From Alentia gelatinosa (Eukaryota > Annelida > Polychaeta > Phyllodocida > Polynoidae): a stretch of 64,000 nt of DNA. Each line of letters opens with the position of its first letter. The stretch's first letter is position 1. The DNA lies in contig OX465581.1 of the NCBI GenBank assembly GCA_950022655.1, positions 29,917,300 to 29,981,299 of the forward strand, read 5' to 3'. The notes beneath the pieces are model-generated. The model had not been told where the DNA came from. It searched no databases and worked only from the letters and a program-made list of their open reading frames with translations. Positions 52,910 through 64,000 of this stretch are shown in pieces. Position numbers and translations under genes: made by a program.

Positions 52910-53790
52910 GTTAGTATTATCTGTTGTGATTCAGTAGTACAATCAAGGCATACTCCGCTGGTACTTAAATACAACCCAGGAACGTTCCTGAAACTGTGCG
53001 TTTCTATATGTTATTAAGAGATATTCCGCGTTAGATTCGGCATGGGTTAAATCTATTGAAGAAGAATAAGATTGTAAATGCAGTGATATATCAGTATTGT
53101 AGGCAACGAGCTCAAACTGTGAAGTTTTCCTTTCGTGTATGCTATAGGTGAGCTCGACACATTATGTTTATTGTCGAAAAGACGACGTGGGGGGGGGGGG
53201 GGGGGGGAGAGAAAAAAATGTTTATTGGCACCAATGCCCATTTGTCTCTCATGGATCACGTTGGCTTGTTATCCGATGGTTGTCACAACCGCTGGTTCTT
53301 AGCCAGAGCGAAGGTTTTCACATGTGTTTGGTAACTGAGTAAGATGGATAAATCTTCTTAAAGGCATATCAGACAATTTTGTTTGAAAATCAAAACCCAT
53401 GTCATTTCCCTGAAAATTGAATATGCTGATCTCTAAACATTATGAAACACATATCTAACTTAAAAATTAGGGGTTACCGTGGTCGTTTTTGATTAAGAGA
53501 TGAATATTATGACGATTATAATATAGAATATATAGAAATTCTAAAAGTTGCTTTTCACATAGTAAAACCCATGTCATGATTTTTCTCAAAGTTTCACAGA
53601 ATATAGTAAATGTATAGTACAACACATTTAGGTTTTTAAATCCCTAGGTCACCGTTGACCGATAATTGACACTTTAAAAATCACCAGGTGGTACCACCGT
53701 GATTGTAGGAGATGCCCTTAGAACATGAACAGATTTAGTAGTTAATAACACAGCTTGTAATAAAGACATATCTACCTATCTGCTCCTCAG
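52910..53790. other. ZNF410 intron 3
   Basis: 0.9 kb; G18 run at 53190-53207. No gene. Confidence 0.8.
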
Positions 53791-53880
53791 GGGAAAAGCC
53801 ATATGCATGTGACATTCAAGGATGTAACAGACGGTTTGCTGAGCATTCAAGTCTGCGAAAACACACTCTAGTCCATACAG
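53791..53880 (+). CDS. ZNF410: ZNF410-like, exon 4: finger 4
   Basis: A 90-bp exon (acceptor tgctcctcag; donor g|gtataat) encoding the linker GEKPYA and the finger [20 protein letters not shown] plus LVH, then TG. 'RxFAExSSLRKH' is the finger-4 signature of ZNF410. It begins and ends in phase 1, so the exon is exactly one finger module. Confidence 0.95.
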
Positions 53881-54553
53881 GTATAATATCTCTAATTTTA
53901 TAAATCTTTCTGTTTTCTTTTAGAGGGGTGCGATCAAATCCCTTTGCCTTGTCTAAAGATTTGTTATGTATACAGGTAATCAATAACTCCAAAATATGGC
54001 GGCCTCAAATGTGATCGATTCCCGATCCCGGGAATTTGTAACCCTTGCACTTCACTGTCATTAACAACAAGTGGATAAACTTTATTAAAACCCCTAAAGT
54101 CAAACTTTTTCACAATGTCCTATTGTATAATCGCACAGTATGTGACTGTCAAGTCTTCATAGATCGCTATAGAGACACCAAGGAGTCGGTTGTTCACACG
54201 CAGCTGACAGTGCACCATGGTTACAGTGGTTGGGGGCAGTTCTAAAAATTGTCATTCAAGGTAACATCGCTGAGGGAGTAGGATATTGCCACATCATATT
54301 TTCATTTTTCTAATTCTATATATCCTTGTTCCTGCTGTTGTAGATAAGATTATATTGTGTGTACCATCCAAAACTGTCTGCAACCCCAACTTTCCTTCCT
54401 GTTCATAATCGGAATAGAGATATGTTTCTTTCGACTAGATTGTATCTGAAACTGTGTAGTTTCCTTTGGGTATTTCCGAAAATGTTGGGCTTGTGGGGCC
54501 AGAAGCTAAAGAAGTCTATACTGTTGAACTTAGATATGTTTTTTTACCTTTAG
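53881..54553. other. ZNF410 intron 4
   Basis: 0.67 kb, GT at 53881, AG at 54552-54553. No gene; open frames at 54045 and 54359 have no domains. Confidence 0.8.
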
Positions 54554-54778
54554 GCAGCAAACCGTATGTGTGTAACCTCTGTGGCAAGAAGTTCTCACAA
54601 AGTGGCAGTCGCAACGTTCATATGAAGAGACATCAAACTCTGAACGAAGAAAAGGAGAAAGTGATGCAGAAACAACTGGAAAATGAAAGAACAGAAGCTG
54701 GCTCTACTGATCTCGTAGGAAAATTACGAAACGAAAAAATGGTCATTCTGCAGCAAGCACACGCTGAGTTACTGCAAG
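54554..54778 (+). CDS. ZNF410: ZNF410-like, exon 5: finger 5 and start of C-terminal region
   Basis: Encodes SKPYVCNLCGKKFSQSGSRN plus VHMKRH (C-x2-C-x12-H-x3-H), matching ZNF410's last finger ('CGKxFSQSGSRNVHM'), then a charged helix (EEKEKVMQKQLENERTEAGS) and ILQQAHAELLQ. The donor is g|gttatg. Confidence 0.95.
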
Positions 54779-55232
54779 GTTATGTTGGTAATTATAGTTT
54801 TCTGTGAATTGAAGTGACTTCTTATAGTGGCCTGAGCTGCATGTGATATATTTCAGTGTTGTGAAATATCTCCACTTATATGTACATTTTTATTTTACAT
54901 GGTTATGAATTTTACCAGACTGTTGGCACACTCGGCCTTATATAAAGGCTAATAGTGAACTTTATATTTCACAGTTTATTTTATTGAACTTTTTGTATAT
55001 TATAGCAAAATCCACAAATGAATATTGCAACCATGGAAACGATGCAGAGGATCATTTCTTGCTGTGAATAATTTGGATTGAAACTATAGCATAGCCTGAA
55101 GTACATTATTTAAAAAATTGTTTAAAACTGGAACGGGGGAAGATAAAAAAAACAACTAAAATGCTGACGCTTCACCACGATCATCATCCGATACCACTGT
55201 TTGCCTTATAATCTCTTTCATTTACTTCACAG
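54779..55232. other. ZNF410 intron 5
   Basis: GT at 54779, AG at 55231-55232. No gene. Confidence 0.8.
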
Positions 55233-55361
55233 AACTTCCAACCTCAGAATCAGTTGTATATTCAAATGCTGTAACTGACCATGTTGTGACTGTGACAACA
55301 CAACCCGCCGAGTGCGAGGCCAATAATCTTCAAATAGATCCGACTTTAGGAAGGCGTGAAG
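55233..55361 (+). CDS. ZNF410: ZNF410-like, exon 6
   Basis: 43 codons: ELPTSESVVYSNAVTDHVVT followed by VTTQPAECEANNLQIDPTLG. A Thr/Val-rich C-terminal region resembling the 'DVTHHVVT' type tail of ZNF410. In phase with both neighbours (phase 1 on each side; donor g|gtttgt). Confidence 0.85.
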
Positions 55362-55728
55362 GTTTGTACAAAACAATTGTTGGATGTAAATGTCGGTGCA
55401 ATACGTATGCGAATAGATATAAGACTCAAATCAAATCTTATGAACATTTTAAAGCATCTTTATAAATGCTATCATTGATGTTTTTTCAGATGTCGCTTAT
55501 TATTATCTAAAATTATAGAGGATCATGTAATAAACGATGGATATACCAGTCTGTCGAATTAACAAAACCAGTATTCCTATCCTTTTGTTGACAGTATGCC
55601 TATAAATCGGCACATTGACACTAATTTTAGGTATGTTTTCTTAAGATTTGTATCCAATGGAGACTTTTTTTGTAACTACACTGCTCTCAAGTAAGGAGAA
55701 ATTGATGTACTTCTGCTTTTGCTTACAG
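55362..55728. other. ZNF410 intron 6
   Basis: GT at 55362, AG at 55727-55728 (gcttacag). No gene. Confidence 0.8.
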
Positions 55729-55916
55729 AACTTTGTCACCAAGATGTCCAGAGTCAGCCTAGAACACCGAACTCGACGACAGGAGCTAACGTAGTTGTCC
55801 TGTCTCAGCCAGAAGAAATGGTTGCCATGGCACCTGGTTATCATCATGTGGGAGAAGAGACGCCTAAAGACATGGTTTATGCATGTCATCAGCTACTTAA
55901 TGTGGACATTACATAA
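55729..55916 (+). CDS. ZNF410: ZNF410-like, final coding exon
   Basis: The first two bases complete Glu (ELCHQDVQSQ). The exon runs through GANVVVLSQPEEMVAMAPGY to HQLLNVDIT and TAA at 55914-55916. Total length 1,740 bp is an exact multiple of three. Confidence 0.88.
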
Positions 55917-58135
55917 CCAAATTTATTTAGAAGGAAAGATAATTTGAATGTATTTATTTAAATTTGTTTTGTCAAGTGAAATGATAGGTCATATCTCAGT
56001 GATACACCTTATTGCAAAGAAAATCTATGATTCAATACCTGGTGATTTTATTTTAAACTCAAGTCAAATAATAATACTTAATAGATATAAAATGATTATC
56101 AAGTCTGTCATTGTGCAACATAGGCTCGTGTGAAGTAATCAGCCTGTGTAGATACGTTGAGAAAATGTTAAATCTATACCCTGGTGAAATTCTACCTAGA
56201 TGGGTGTAGTCAGTTTTGGTTATTTTACAAGATTGAAGAGTGATAAATTTAGCATAAAATCATTGTCAGTAGAGTTATGGGTCAACAAAATTGTCTTAAA
56301 ATGTATCTTTGATGTCTGTGCTTAACGTTATTCCTAATTATATTTCTTCTACATATTGCGACCATTATTTTAATAGGTGGGATTATACAACAGAAGTAGA
56401 ACCTTTGAGTGAATTTTTCTCATGAACTTGTTATACACACCTTCAGTAGCTGATATCTACCTAGTTTATTCTGTAATAGATCTTCAAGATCTATTTCAGA
56501 ATAGGGTTTAAATAGGCTGTTATATTGTCTACAAAGAGTACGTGGAACGCTAAACTGTCATAACATGAGTTGAACGTTTATTTGAAGGTAAAGCATTTTA
56601 GGCATGTAGCTATTAGGCCATGTGGATAATAAAACTATGGATCATTTTCTTGATAAAATGCATTCTGTTTTCATTATCATTTCATTATCTATTCATGTTT
56701 ATTGATTCCACAATATAGCATAAGCTGATACCACAGTCACTCGTGGACGACTAGCGAATAAGAAGTACATTTATGTACCTATTTAATACCTGGTCTGGGT
56801 TTTGAGTATATTTTGTCTAGTTTCATTGATCTGACCTTGTGTTTGATCAGTTTGTACAGACGATGTGTATTATTTCAGAAAGAATAACTAGGATTTCTTA
56901 GAATTTAAAATAAACACAAAAAAATTCAAAGTAATCATGTGAGGTTACTCTTCCAGCTTTGCTGTGGCGTAATGAAAGTACATGCATTATTTATCAAAGT
57001 CTGGTAGATAGTTGTGTTGTGTAGATGTTGCCTCTAAGCCTACAGTCCCAAGACAGGCACCCTGGCTTATTCGAATTCCGTTCCTATAAATCATTATTTC
57101 AGTATTGAATGCGTGCAGCTGGTAATTTCGCCGATTATTCTATTCTTAATCGCACGTTTAGTTTGTTTCTATCCAGAGATTCTCTTTGGTGTTAAAATCC
57201 TAACATTTGAGATAGAAATCACATTTATATTTCTACAAGCATCACTATCTATATCTACGTTAATATATATTTTTTTTATACAGAAGCTGCCGCACGTGGT
57301 TTTATTTTGAGCCGTTTTCTTTATATTGGAATAAAAACTATGTCGTTAGTGATATTTGAATTGAACCAGCACGTGCTCGTGGCTTCAACTCTGTAAAGGA
57401 TTGCACTGTGGCGATAGTCTTTGACGGACACGTTATGTCACGCAAGCCATATCTCAACAGTAAAGTGTTAAGATTTGTTTACGTTAATCCCAGACAGGGA
57501 TTTGAAAATAACTTATTTGGAAAACATTGAGAGCTAAAATGGCCTTTTTAAATTTTGCCAACTTATATTCTTCTCAGATTTACATAGATCTCAAAAATGA
57601 TCCTTGTGACATAAATGTCCGGAACTCTGGAAAAATCCCATGTTTGTTAAAGTGAGTGATTTAACTCCAAAAATTTGACATCTCTTTTTTATTGGACGGT
57701 TTATGAATAAAAACATCCTTCTACTACATATATATAAGTATCACAGATATAATGACTGTCCCACATTTTTTTGGTATCATCCACACATAAAATATACAAG
57801 CACAATCTCTTATGAATGGAATGTCAACTTAATAATACATGCTATATGATATACTGTTAATGATGTATGTTTGTCTATCAATTAGTTTTCTGCCATAATA
57901 CCGGACTAACTGCATCTTAATTGATATGTTCTACCAATCGAATATTCTTGATTCCCCATTATTACAACCACCATCTTTGGACGGAAGCCTTTTTTTTCTC
58001 TTTCTTTTTTTTCCAACAAAGTTTAAGGATAGTCAGCGATACCCTCATAAATTTGAATTAGACTATCGACCTCCCAAACTGAATACAAAATGTTCCCTTC
58101 TCAGGGCTCGGACCGCAGCATATTCTAATTGTAAT

Positions 58136-58324
58136 ACAGGGATGTCAGTTGAACATGATATACAAGTAACATTATCACTGCCGAACATGCTTAAGATTGA
58201 AGTTGTTTGTTCTTGCTTTTTTAGTCTATGCAGTTGCCATGTCAATATTTTATATGTAAAACGAATTTTATACTCTGAAGATGAAAACATGGCTTGCCAT
58301 GTAAACATTGAAAACTGACATCCA
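58136..58324. mobile_element. MITE, short copy of the 'acagggatgtcagtt' family
   Basis: Left end acagggatgtcagtt (58136-58150), right end aactgacatccac (58312-58324). The interior 'aagtaacattatcactgccg' and 'aacatg' match the copy at 63054-63347. Confidence 0.75.
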
Positions 58325-58679
58325 CTATTATACATTTAAAAAAATCTATATACGTCAAACGCCTTGTACTTTGAGAGTGCATGATAAAATGATATATAAT
58401 TTATCTACTGAGCTATGATATATACTGCAGTGCAATCTGAAAATACATGGGTAGGGAATAGTTGCAGATAGTTTTAATCTCTACGATTAGCTAGTTCAAT
58501 AACATACTAAACGATGAGACCAAGGTAATTCAATTCCATATTCTAATTAATTCAAATAGAATTGCCCTATGACAGCACGACAGCATCACACAACGCCCAC
58601 ATGGTATATCAGGTGATTATAGCAACACGCGGTGACATGGGCAACAGCCGATGAAACATAAGAAATTAGCTTTTGTCAG

Positions 58680-58820
58680 ATGATTACAAATGTGGCCCAC
58701 ATAGCCACTTTGCGGCATCAGCCTTTTAAGTCCCCAGTGGGTTTGTACAGTATAAGCATGTTTGGCAGCCATCTGATGGTGTACGATTCATGGCAAGCCG
58801 AATGGAACACTGCCTTAGGG
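58680..58820 (+). repeat. Dispersed repeat, copy 2 (partner at 7125-7275)
   Basis: Same order of blocks as copy 1, including 'ggcccacatagcc', 'gtgggtttgtaca', 'ctgatggtgt' and 'tggaacactgcctta'. Confidence 0.6.
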
Positions 58821-59075
58821 AAGCTTATAACATAGCAATTCAATTCTCAAAGACCCGAAAGTAAATGTTACTAAATTATATGCCACCTATGATAAATATT
58901 ATGGATAAACCTTTTTATTTAATAACAATAAGGTTTGCTAATATCAATTAGAACATTATGACCTTGACTACGTACACAAAAATATTCCTGCTTTCTATTG
59001 GTATTGACCTTTAGAGCATTGCTCAATATCACTATACAAGTAACCTCATATCAAAATGATATTTTGAAAAACAGA

Positions 59076-59351
59076 TTAATCCCTCTCAAAATCACTGCCT
59101 TCGGAGGTCCTATTTCCATCGTCATCATTAGAGAAACGACGGGTTTCTGAACGAGAAGCAGAACGGGACCTCTGCGACAGAGATCGTGCTGAACTTTGAC
59201 GTGAGTAGATGTAGGCGTCGTCATCGTCAGACACTGCCTCGAAGTCGGCTTCTGTGGCTTCCTTTCCCTTCGCGACGATATAATCTTCGTCCAGTCCCGC
59301 ACGCCGAAGTGTATCCTGATATTTCTTCTCGGCTGTGCGTTTGGCATTCGC
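59076..59351 (-). CDS. FAM161: FAM161-like protein, last exon
   Basis: 91 codons and TAA (59078-59076); acceptor tttttttcag (AG at 59353-59352), phase 0. It starts ANAKRTAEKKYQDTLRRAGL followed by DEDYIV, the end of the conserved FAM161 domain (compare 'A.KNAK..AE..Y...L...GL.E.FV'), then an acidic stretch (EADFEAVSDDDDAYIYS) and a Ser/Arg-rich tail (QSSARSLSQRSRSASRSE). FAM161 proteins bind microtubules at centrioles and ciliary connecting structures. Whether this is the A or B type, or the single invertebrate ancestor of both, cannot be told here. Confidence 0.9.
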   Translation of the reverse strand, partial: ANAKRTAEKKYQDTLRRAGLDEDYIVAKGKEATEADFEAVSDDDDAYIYSRQSSARSLSQRSRSASRSETRRFSNDDDGNRTSEGSDFERD

Positions 59352-59856
59352 CTGAAAAAAATAATGTTTATGTGTTAAGATAAAGCAATTTTTGTATGTG
59401 GCTAATTTGTTCCCTAAAAATGTTTATTCCGCATTCTGTTAGTTACAAGAGTTCTTCCATGTGGAGTAACTGCCCTGGGGAAGCAAAAAAAGGGGGAAAA
59501 AATGCACTGGAGAAGCAACAAAAGGAAGTAAAGATAGAGCAGTAAAGAATGGACTTGTGCTATTACAATAGACATTACCTTCTAAGGGGACTAACACTAA
59601 CCAGAGTAAACGACTACCGACAGGATCATGTTCAAACCCCCAAGTGTGAAATGTACAAACTTTAAAGTGATGGCTATACACGTTCAAGGGAAATCGGTTA
59701 AAATATTCTGAAATAGCTCCAGTCTAGTGAATTATTAAACTCTCGCACGGGGTTTAACTGCTTCAATTCGAGGAAAGTCATGTGGGAACAGAAAGAACGG
59801 TCAGTAAGGAAAGATTCAGATATATAAAGGGACATGGAGTATTAGAGAGACTTTAC
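59352..59856. other. FAM161 intron (last)
   Basis: 0.5 kb between phase-0 exons; no gene. Confidence 0.8.
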
Positions 59857-59956
59857 CTGTAGGGCACGTTCAAACAGAAGCGGACGCTTTTCTATCCGCT
59901 CATCGATCTCGTTCAGCATCTGATGGTACTCTTCCTTTCGTTCACGTTCTGTTCGT
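59857..59956 (-). CDS. FAM161: FAM161-like protein, penultimate exon
   Basis: 100 bp; acceptor cccttcag (AG at 59958-59957), donor cag|gtaaag (GT at 59856-59855). The first base completes a Lys; then RTERERKEEYHQMLNEIDER followed by IEKRPLLFERALQ. 'RPLLFE' is the hallmark of the FAM161 domain. Confidence 0.93.
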
Positions 59957-61235
59957 CTGAAGGGAGAAATGCAGTTTGAATAATTTGTGCTTATAATTCG
60001 AGAATTCTTAATTTTTTTTTGCTGCTCCCACAGTGTACATGAATGATCTAGCCGTTTAGACTGATCTCACTCGAGAATGAAATAAAAACACTCATTTGTG
60101 AATTACGCTATTTACATGTGCTAGATTAATGTCGTATTACACAAGGAGTTTCTCTCATGTGCATGCCTTTTCCCCTAATGTAAAAGCACAGACTTGGAAA
60201 AGTAATGAAAGTTAAAATATACTCGATATTGGAGGAGCAGGTGAGTGTCTTTCATAAAGGAAGTGACACGGTGATCTTGTCTGGTAATTTAGAATTCTGA
60301 AGCTCAAAGAAAATATGCATATATACGGCTGATGACCACATGCTTAACCCTTTAAGGACGGATGCCTGTGACCAAACTACCCCTGTAAGGACGGGTGCTG
60401 CTGACAGTTTGTCCCGCTAGAGGACGGGCACATAATGGTTAAATCTCATAATGCAAGATTCTAATCACGCAATGTGATACTTAATCATAAATATTTTGTT
60501 TCTTTTTAATAGAAATACTGAATATGATATCATATCTACATTTTGTGCAGATTTCATGAATATTGCTCTTTTATTTCTTTGTTAAAACTTTTTTTTATAA
60601 ATATTGGAACAATGATGCCTTGAGGCATCATGTGTCTTTAGTGCGGTGATGCCCCAGGCATCATGATAGTGCTCTCAACGAAACACAGCTTGGCTAACAT
60701 ATTGAGATGGTGCCCCAACTTGTCGTAGTGGTACCACTAGGGTCCTATGAGGTTTCCCAGTCATCCCTTAGAGGGATTAAGCGAGGTACGAAATCTGAAG
60801 CGGGACACCAGTCTAAAGATAGAGCTGATATCATACTCTGTGGCCGAACTAGATTGCAACCAACCTATGTCTCTAACAGGGGAGTCACTTTCACAGACAC
60901 TTAGAGGTAAACAGGGGAATGAAGAAGTCGCTACTTTGTAATATAAAAATCCTATTTTGAATAAAAACAGAAATTGTGTGTTTGATTGATTTCATGTCCC
61001 ATCAACCATTACAGGTCCTTTCCAGACTATATAAATTATGATGGAAATGGTTTGCAAGATATTATGTCAGGACGATTGTCAAACTTGACAAACAATAATT
61101 ACTGCTATTGGCTACGTCAGTATTCATTATTCTCGGAAATCGTCAATTGTGGATGGGATTTTTAACAGTTTTGGTCAATGACATGGACAAACAACCTAAG
61201 CAGGTGTTTTTTCTCTTGGAGAATAAACGACTTAC
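59957..61235. other. FAM161 intron
   Basis: 1.3 kb. At 60610-60665 there are two short palindromes, gatgccttgaggcatc and gatgccccaggcatc. A duplicated 'aggacgg' phrase sits near 60355-60430. No gene seen. Confidence 0.7.
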
Positions 61236-61403
61236 TTGTATTCCTTCACTTTCTCCTTTAATGACCTCTCCAAATTCTTTGAGTTGTCATTCAATGCTAC
61301 CCGTTCAGAGATGTATTTCTTAATCTTCTTCTCCTTAAGCCGCTGCTGTCTTTCCCTTTCAAGTTCTTCGAGTTGGACATCTAATTCTTGTTGTATTTTG
61401 GTT
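61236..61403 (-). CDS. FAM161: FAM161-like protein, coiled-coil exon
   Basis: 168 bp; acceptor gttgcag (AG at 61405-61404), donor aa|gtaagt (GT at 61235-61234). It encodes a highly charged helix: TKIQQELDVQLEELERERQQ, then RLKEKKIKKYISERVALNDN and ERSLKEKVKEYK. Phases match both neighbours (one base in, two bases out). Confidence 0.9.
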
Positions 61404-63401
61404 CTGCAACAGATTAAAATATATCAGAATACCGAATCTATTAAAAACGTGATTTCCTTTTAGATTGTGTTCCTAAATTTCAGTCACTCCCATGACCAAT
61501 TCAGTTTGAAGGATTCTAAATATTTCACTTGTGACCGGGTGTTCCCAGGGTTCGTCTGGGGTTTCAATTCGGGATGTGACCGACTAAGAGCTATTGCAAA
61601 ATTTTGATCATTATAAAGGAAACTTGAAATTTCGGATACCAGTAACATATTTGAATACTTGCACCGTGCATATATAGAGCCATCTCAAAGTGCGATTTAG
61701 TATTATAACTCTATTCTTCTCTTTAAAACTCCCTCTAATACAGCCATCCCCCAAAGCCAAATGCTAATACAGCCATCCACATTCCAGTCCCGATGATATT
61801 CTACTCTCTACACTGTGGCCATTGGTGCAAACGATTTACTAATAATGTGTTTGGTGAAAAATAAATTCATCTATTATCATAATTACATTTGTAGTTGACA
61901 TATCGATAAATACAAGATTCTACACGGAGAAGGGATATATACATCACCAATACATAAATACTACAAATCATAAATATACATAAATCGGCATCTCCGACCA
62001 AGTGACTTATACTGATCTCAATTGACAAAGCACACACTCTCACTATCAACAGGGATTTTAGTCGGGACTGACGAAAAATTCGGAAATTCAAAAGACCCTT
62101 TATGAATAAGCATTTAAAACATGATTTTCGAACGTAATGGCTAATTTCCCTTGATTGTAGCGTTACTTTTAGTTCTTGTTTTTGGCAGTACATATATAAA
62201 AAAATGGATTGTAGTGTTACTCTTGGAATTTAAAGAGAGATAAAGGGGAAGCTTACAAATATAGTTTAGACGAGGCTAAGTGTTATCTCATTGGCAGCTA
62301 CCGCTTGAGTGAGCTCGATGTCTGTTATCGGCTACGTCATCGGGACCGTTCGATTGTGACGACCATAGTGACAGTAGCGGAATCGTGGTGATTTGCTTAG
62401 TGTCAATTGTTGACAACACGGTTTGTGAGTAACAAATTGGGTATGTCGGATGTTGTCAGGGTGTGGGTATGACAACAACAGCGGTTTCATCCTAGGGAAT
62501 CTTCAGGCTGCACTGATGTTGGTAGATTAAGATGATTGGTGTATCAAGATAATCTAAACTCCAAAAAGCGGCCCTGTCAACAAGTGTGACAGGTGAATAA
62601 GCTTGTCTTTCATTTCTATGTTGGAATGGGGTAAGACAGGGTTATTATCAGGAACCCCAGAGGGTTTTACCATTTGTTGATCGTTACAAACAATGGATGT
62701 GTGTAATTTATGTCAATATTAAAAAGGTTTAATATAATTCGAACGGTTATGTCAGTTCTGGTCGAACAGACAAATGTGACTGGGGTGAGGAAGCGACTGG
62801 ATCGTTGATCGGAAAAATTTTGACGTGGCTAGAACAATCGCTTTCTCTAAGGTAATCCTAGTCCTGGGAAGCTTACAAATAGTGCAACAATAGTTAACAC
62901 AGTCTGTTTTGGACCATCAGCCGCAGTGGAGAGCGTAAGTTAGTATTGGAAAATCGGTGACTACTTTGGAGGGATTTTTTTTCAAATCAATAGAACACTG
63001 TTCCAGTCTATACCAAAAAAAAAAAAGACACACTGGTGGGCTGACCACATTAGAACAGGGATGTCAGTTGGGGTCAGAAAAAAACAAGGAAATATTTGTC
63101 CTGCCAATACAAGGTTAGACATTAGAATTATATATACACCAAAAAGACCTGAAATATAGTAGATACAAAGAACATTATCACTACGGAACATGGGTCTGGA
63201 GGCAGGTTAATTGGAGGATCTATGAGGCATTATTTATTTGAGTATTTTTTAGTTATTATGTTCATTTTACACAAGAAAAAAGGATTTCTTATTCCAAAAA
63301 TGAAAACACGGAATTCCGCTGAAACAAGGAAAACTGACATCCCTGTTAGAAGGTTAATAATGTTACCTGGTTGGCGTACGCGTATGTCTTTTGATTCTCA
63401 C
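61404..63401. other. FAM161 intron with MITE
   Basis: 2 kb. Contains the MITE at 63054-63347; otherwise AT-rich, non-coding. Minus-strand open frames at 61867-62193 and 62982-63191 lack domains or lie in the MITE. Confidence 0.75.
63054..63347. mobile_element. MITE, 294-bp copy of the 'aacagggatgtcagtt' family
   Basis: Perfect 16-bp inverted ends: aacagggatgtcagtt (63054-63069) and aactgacatccctgtt (63332-63347). It shares interior sequence with 58136-58324 ('aagaacattatcactacgg', 'gaacatg'). Confidence 0.85.
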
Positions 63402-63483
63402 CTGTTTGCACTTGAACGAAGAGTTGCTGAGGTTGTCATTTTGGTTGGAATGGAATCCATGGATGAGGATAACGAACGCATTC
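63402..63483 (-). CDS. FAM161: FAM161-like protein, 82-bp exon
   Basis: A small exon found by phase: acceptor ctttaacag (AG at 63485-63484), donor cag|gtgaga (GT at 63401-63400). The first two bases complete an Arg left open by the upstream exon, the last two open an Arg completed at 61403. It encodes MRSLSSSMDSIPTKMTTSAT followed by LRSSAN, which fits the 'R..S.P.RM...P..PT.SA.LR' conserved segment of FAM161. Confidence 0.88.
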
Positions 63484-63823
63484 CTGTTAAAGACAAATAT
63501 TTCGTTTGTGAAAAAAATGCTGAGTAGAAATAGAACTGAATGATGGGTCTCTTTTGAAAAGCTTTGGTTGAATTATAGATTTAAAAACATGTATGTCTGA
63601 TCCAACTATGTATTGCATGATACTTAATTTAAAACAGAGGAAACTAATCTACTGAAATTGCTTAAAGATCATCAATATGTGACTTAGTATTATTCAAATG
63701 CCCCAAACAAGATTTCATGAATTTACAAATATACACAATCACACTGCATTTCATCCTTATTAGTCAAGCATGCACCAATAGAGAAACATGACAATTAGTA
63801 TTAGATTCAAGGAAACTACATAC
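63484..63823. other. FAM161 intron
   Basis: 340 bp with GT at 63823-63822 and AG at 63485-63484 on the minus strand; no gene. Confidence 0.8.
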
Positions 63824-64000
63824 GTGACAACTTGGAATTTGACGATTTATTGAAAGACCACGTTTTACTCTTCAAGCTTGATGCATCTTTAGCGATATCC
63901 TCGTATACTTGGTGACGTTTCGATGCAACACGCTCCGTCCTTAGATTGAATGGTTTGCATACTGTCGCTTCTTTGGCTCTCTTTTTCTGACCCAATTCCC
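63824..64000 (-). CDS. FAM161: FAM161-like protein, exon entering from the right edge
   Basis: Open to position 64000. Reads ELGQKKRAKEATVCKPFNLR then TERVASKRHQVYEDIAKDAS and SLKSKTWSFNKSSNSKLS, with donor c|gtatgt (63824/63823). 'KPFNLRTER' is a segment shared by FAM161-type proteins. The 5' part of the gene is outside the window. Confidence 0.85.

Larger units (their letters stand above)
55917..59075. other. 3' UTRs and convergent intergenic region
   Basis: Follows the ZNF410 stop and precedes (on the minus strand, follows) the FAM161 stop. Candidate poly(A) signals include AATAAA at 56628-56633. It contains a MITE (58136-58324) and a dispersed repeat copy (58680-58820). No gene seen; open frames such as 57926-58318 include MITE sequence. 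Confidence 0.7.

Noticed and set aside
63222..63527. 101-codon plus-strand frame near the right edge
   Set aside because: Spans the MITE end and the antisense of a FAM161 exon (63402-63483) that has matching splice sites and phases on the minus strand.

Overview
The window comes from an animal nuclear genome, probably a non-vertebrate bilaterian (marine invertebrate or invertebrate deuterostome; the sequence does not settle the phylum). Evidence: short protein-coding exons with GT/AG introns and consistent phases, AT-rich introns full of small inverted-repeat elements, tRNA-headed repeats, and four classes of retroelement typical of invertebrate animals. Three host genes can be reconstructed exon by exon. 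(1) A minus-strand mitochondrial carrier gene (SLC25 family, UCP/ucpB-like) starts at 44370 and runs off the left edge (exons 44370-44304, 6510-6348, 2579-2440, 197-<1). (2) A plus-strand ZNF410-like C2H2 zinc-finger gene has seven coding exons (49823-55916; 579 codons plus stop). (3) A minus-strand FAM161-type ciliary/centriolar gene enters from the right edge and ends at 59076 (five exons seen). Genes 1 and 2 are divergent across about 5.4 kb; genes 2 and 3 converge. The three host genes look functionally unrelated.

The first intron of the carrier gene is about 37.8 kb (6511-44303) and holds a nest of mobile elements. From outside in: a cluster of GC-rich 'cggcccc' repeats; a probable DNA element with short inverted ends (about 9886-39005); a minus-strand tyrosine-recombinase retrotransposon of the DIRS order (10116-38513) with PAT/Ngaro-style split direct repeats; and, inserted separately into that element, an 8.4-kb L1/Tx1-like LINE (10705-19120, in the recombinase gene) and a 15.1-kb env-bearing Gypsy-type element (20230-35313, in the RNase H region). 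Removing the two insertions leaves a DIRS element of about 4.9 kb whose reading frames have decayed.

The LINE encodes an ORF1 protein with a coiled coil, an RRM-like domain and an intact-looking NADAR domain, then a separate SGNH-hydrolase-like ORF, then an endonuclease/reverse-transcriptase ORF2 broken by one indel in a G run. The Gypsy element looks young. It has a 5-bp target duplication, near-identical LTRs that differ in length by exactly one 21-bp repeat unit, a tRNA-Trp primer site, a GGGAAAC -1 frameshift site directly before the gag stop, intact gag, pro-pol and F-type env frames, and a possible spliced leader that supplies the env signal peptide. Between env and the 3' LTR lie 5 kb of accessory sequence. 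This holds successive tandem-repeat arrays, a small hydrophobic ORF, and a 291-codon ORF with a RING-like cysteine/histidine cluster behind a region resembling a BTB fold.

The most interesting candidates for something undescribed are the NADAR plus SGNH LINE, and the Gypsy element's BTB/RING-like accessory gene with its hairpin-bearing repeat arrays. All domain calls were made by eye from the sequence; no database search was run.
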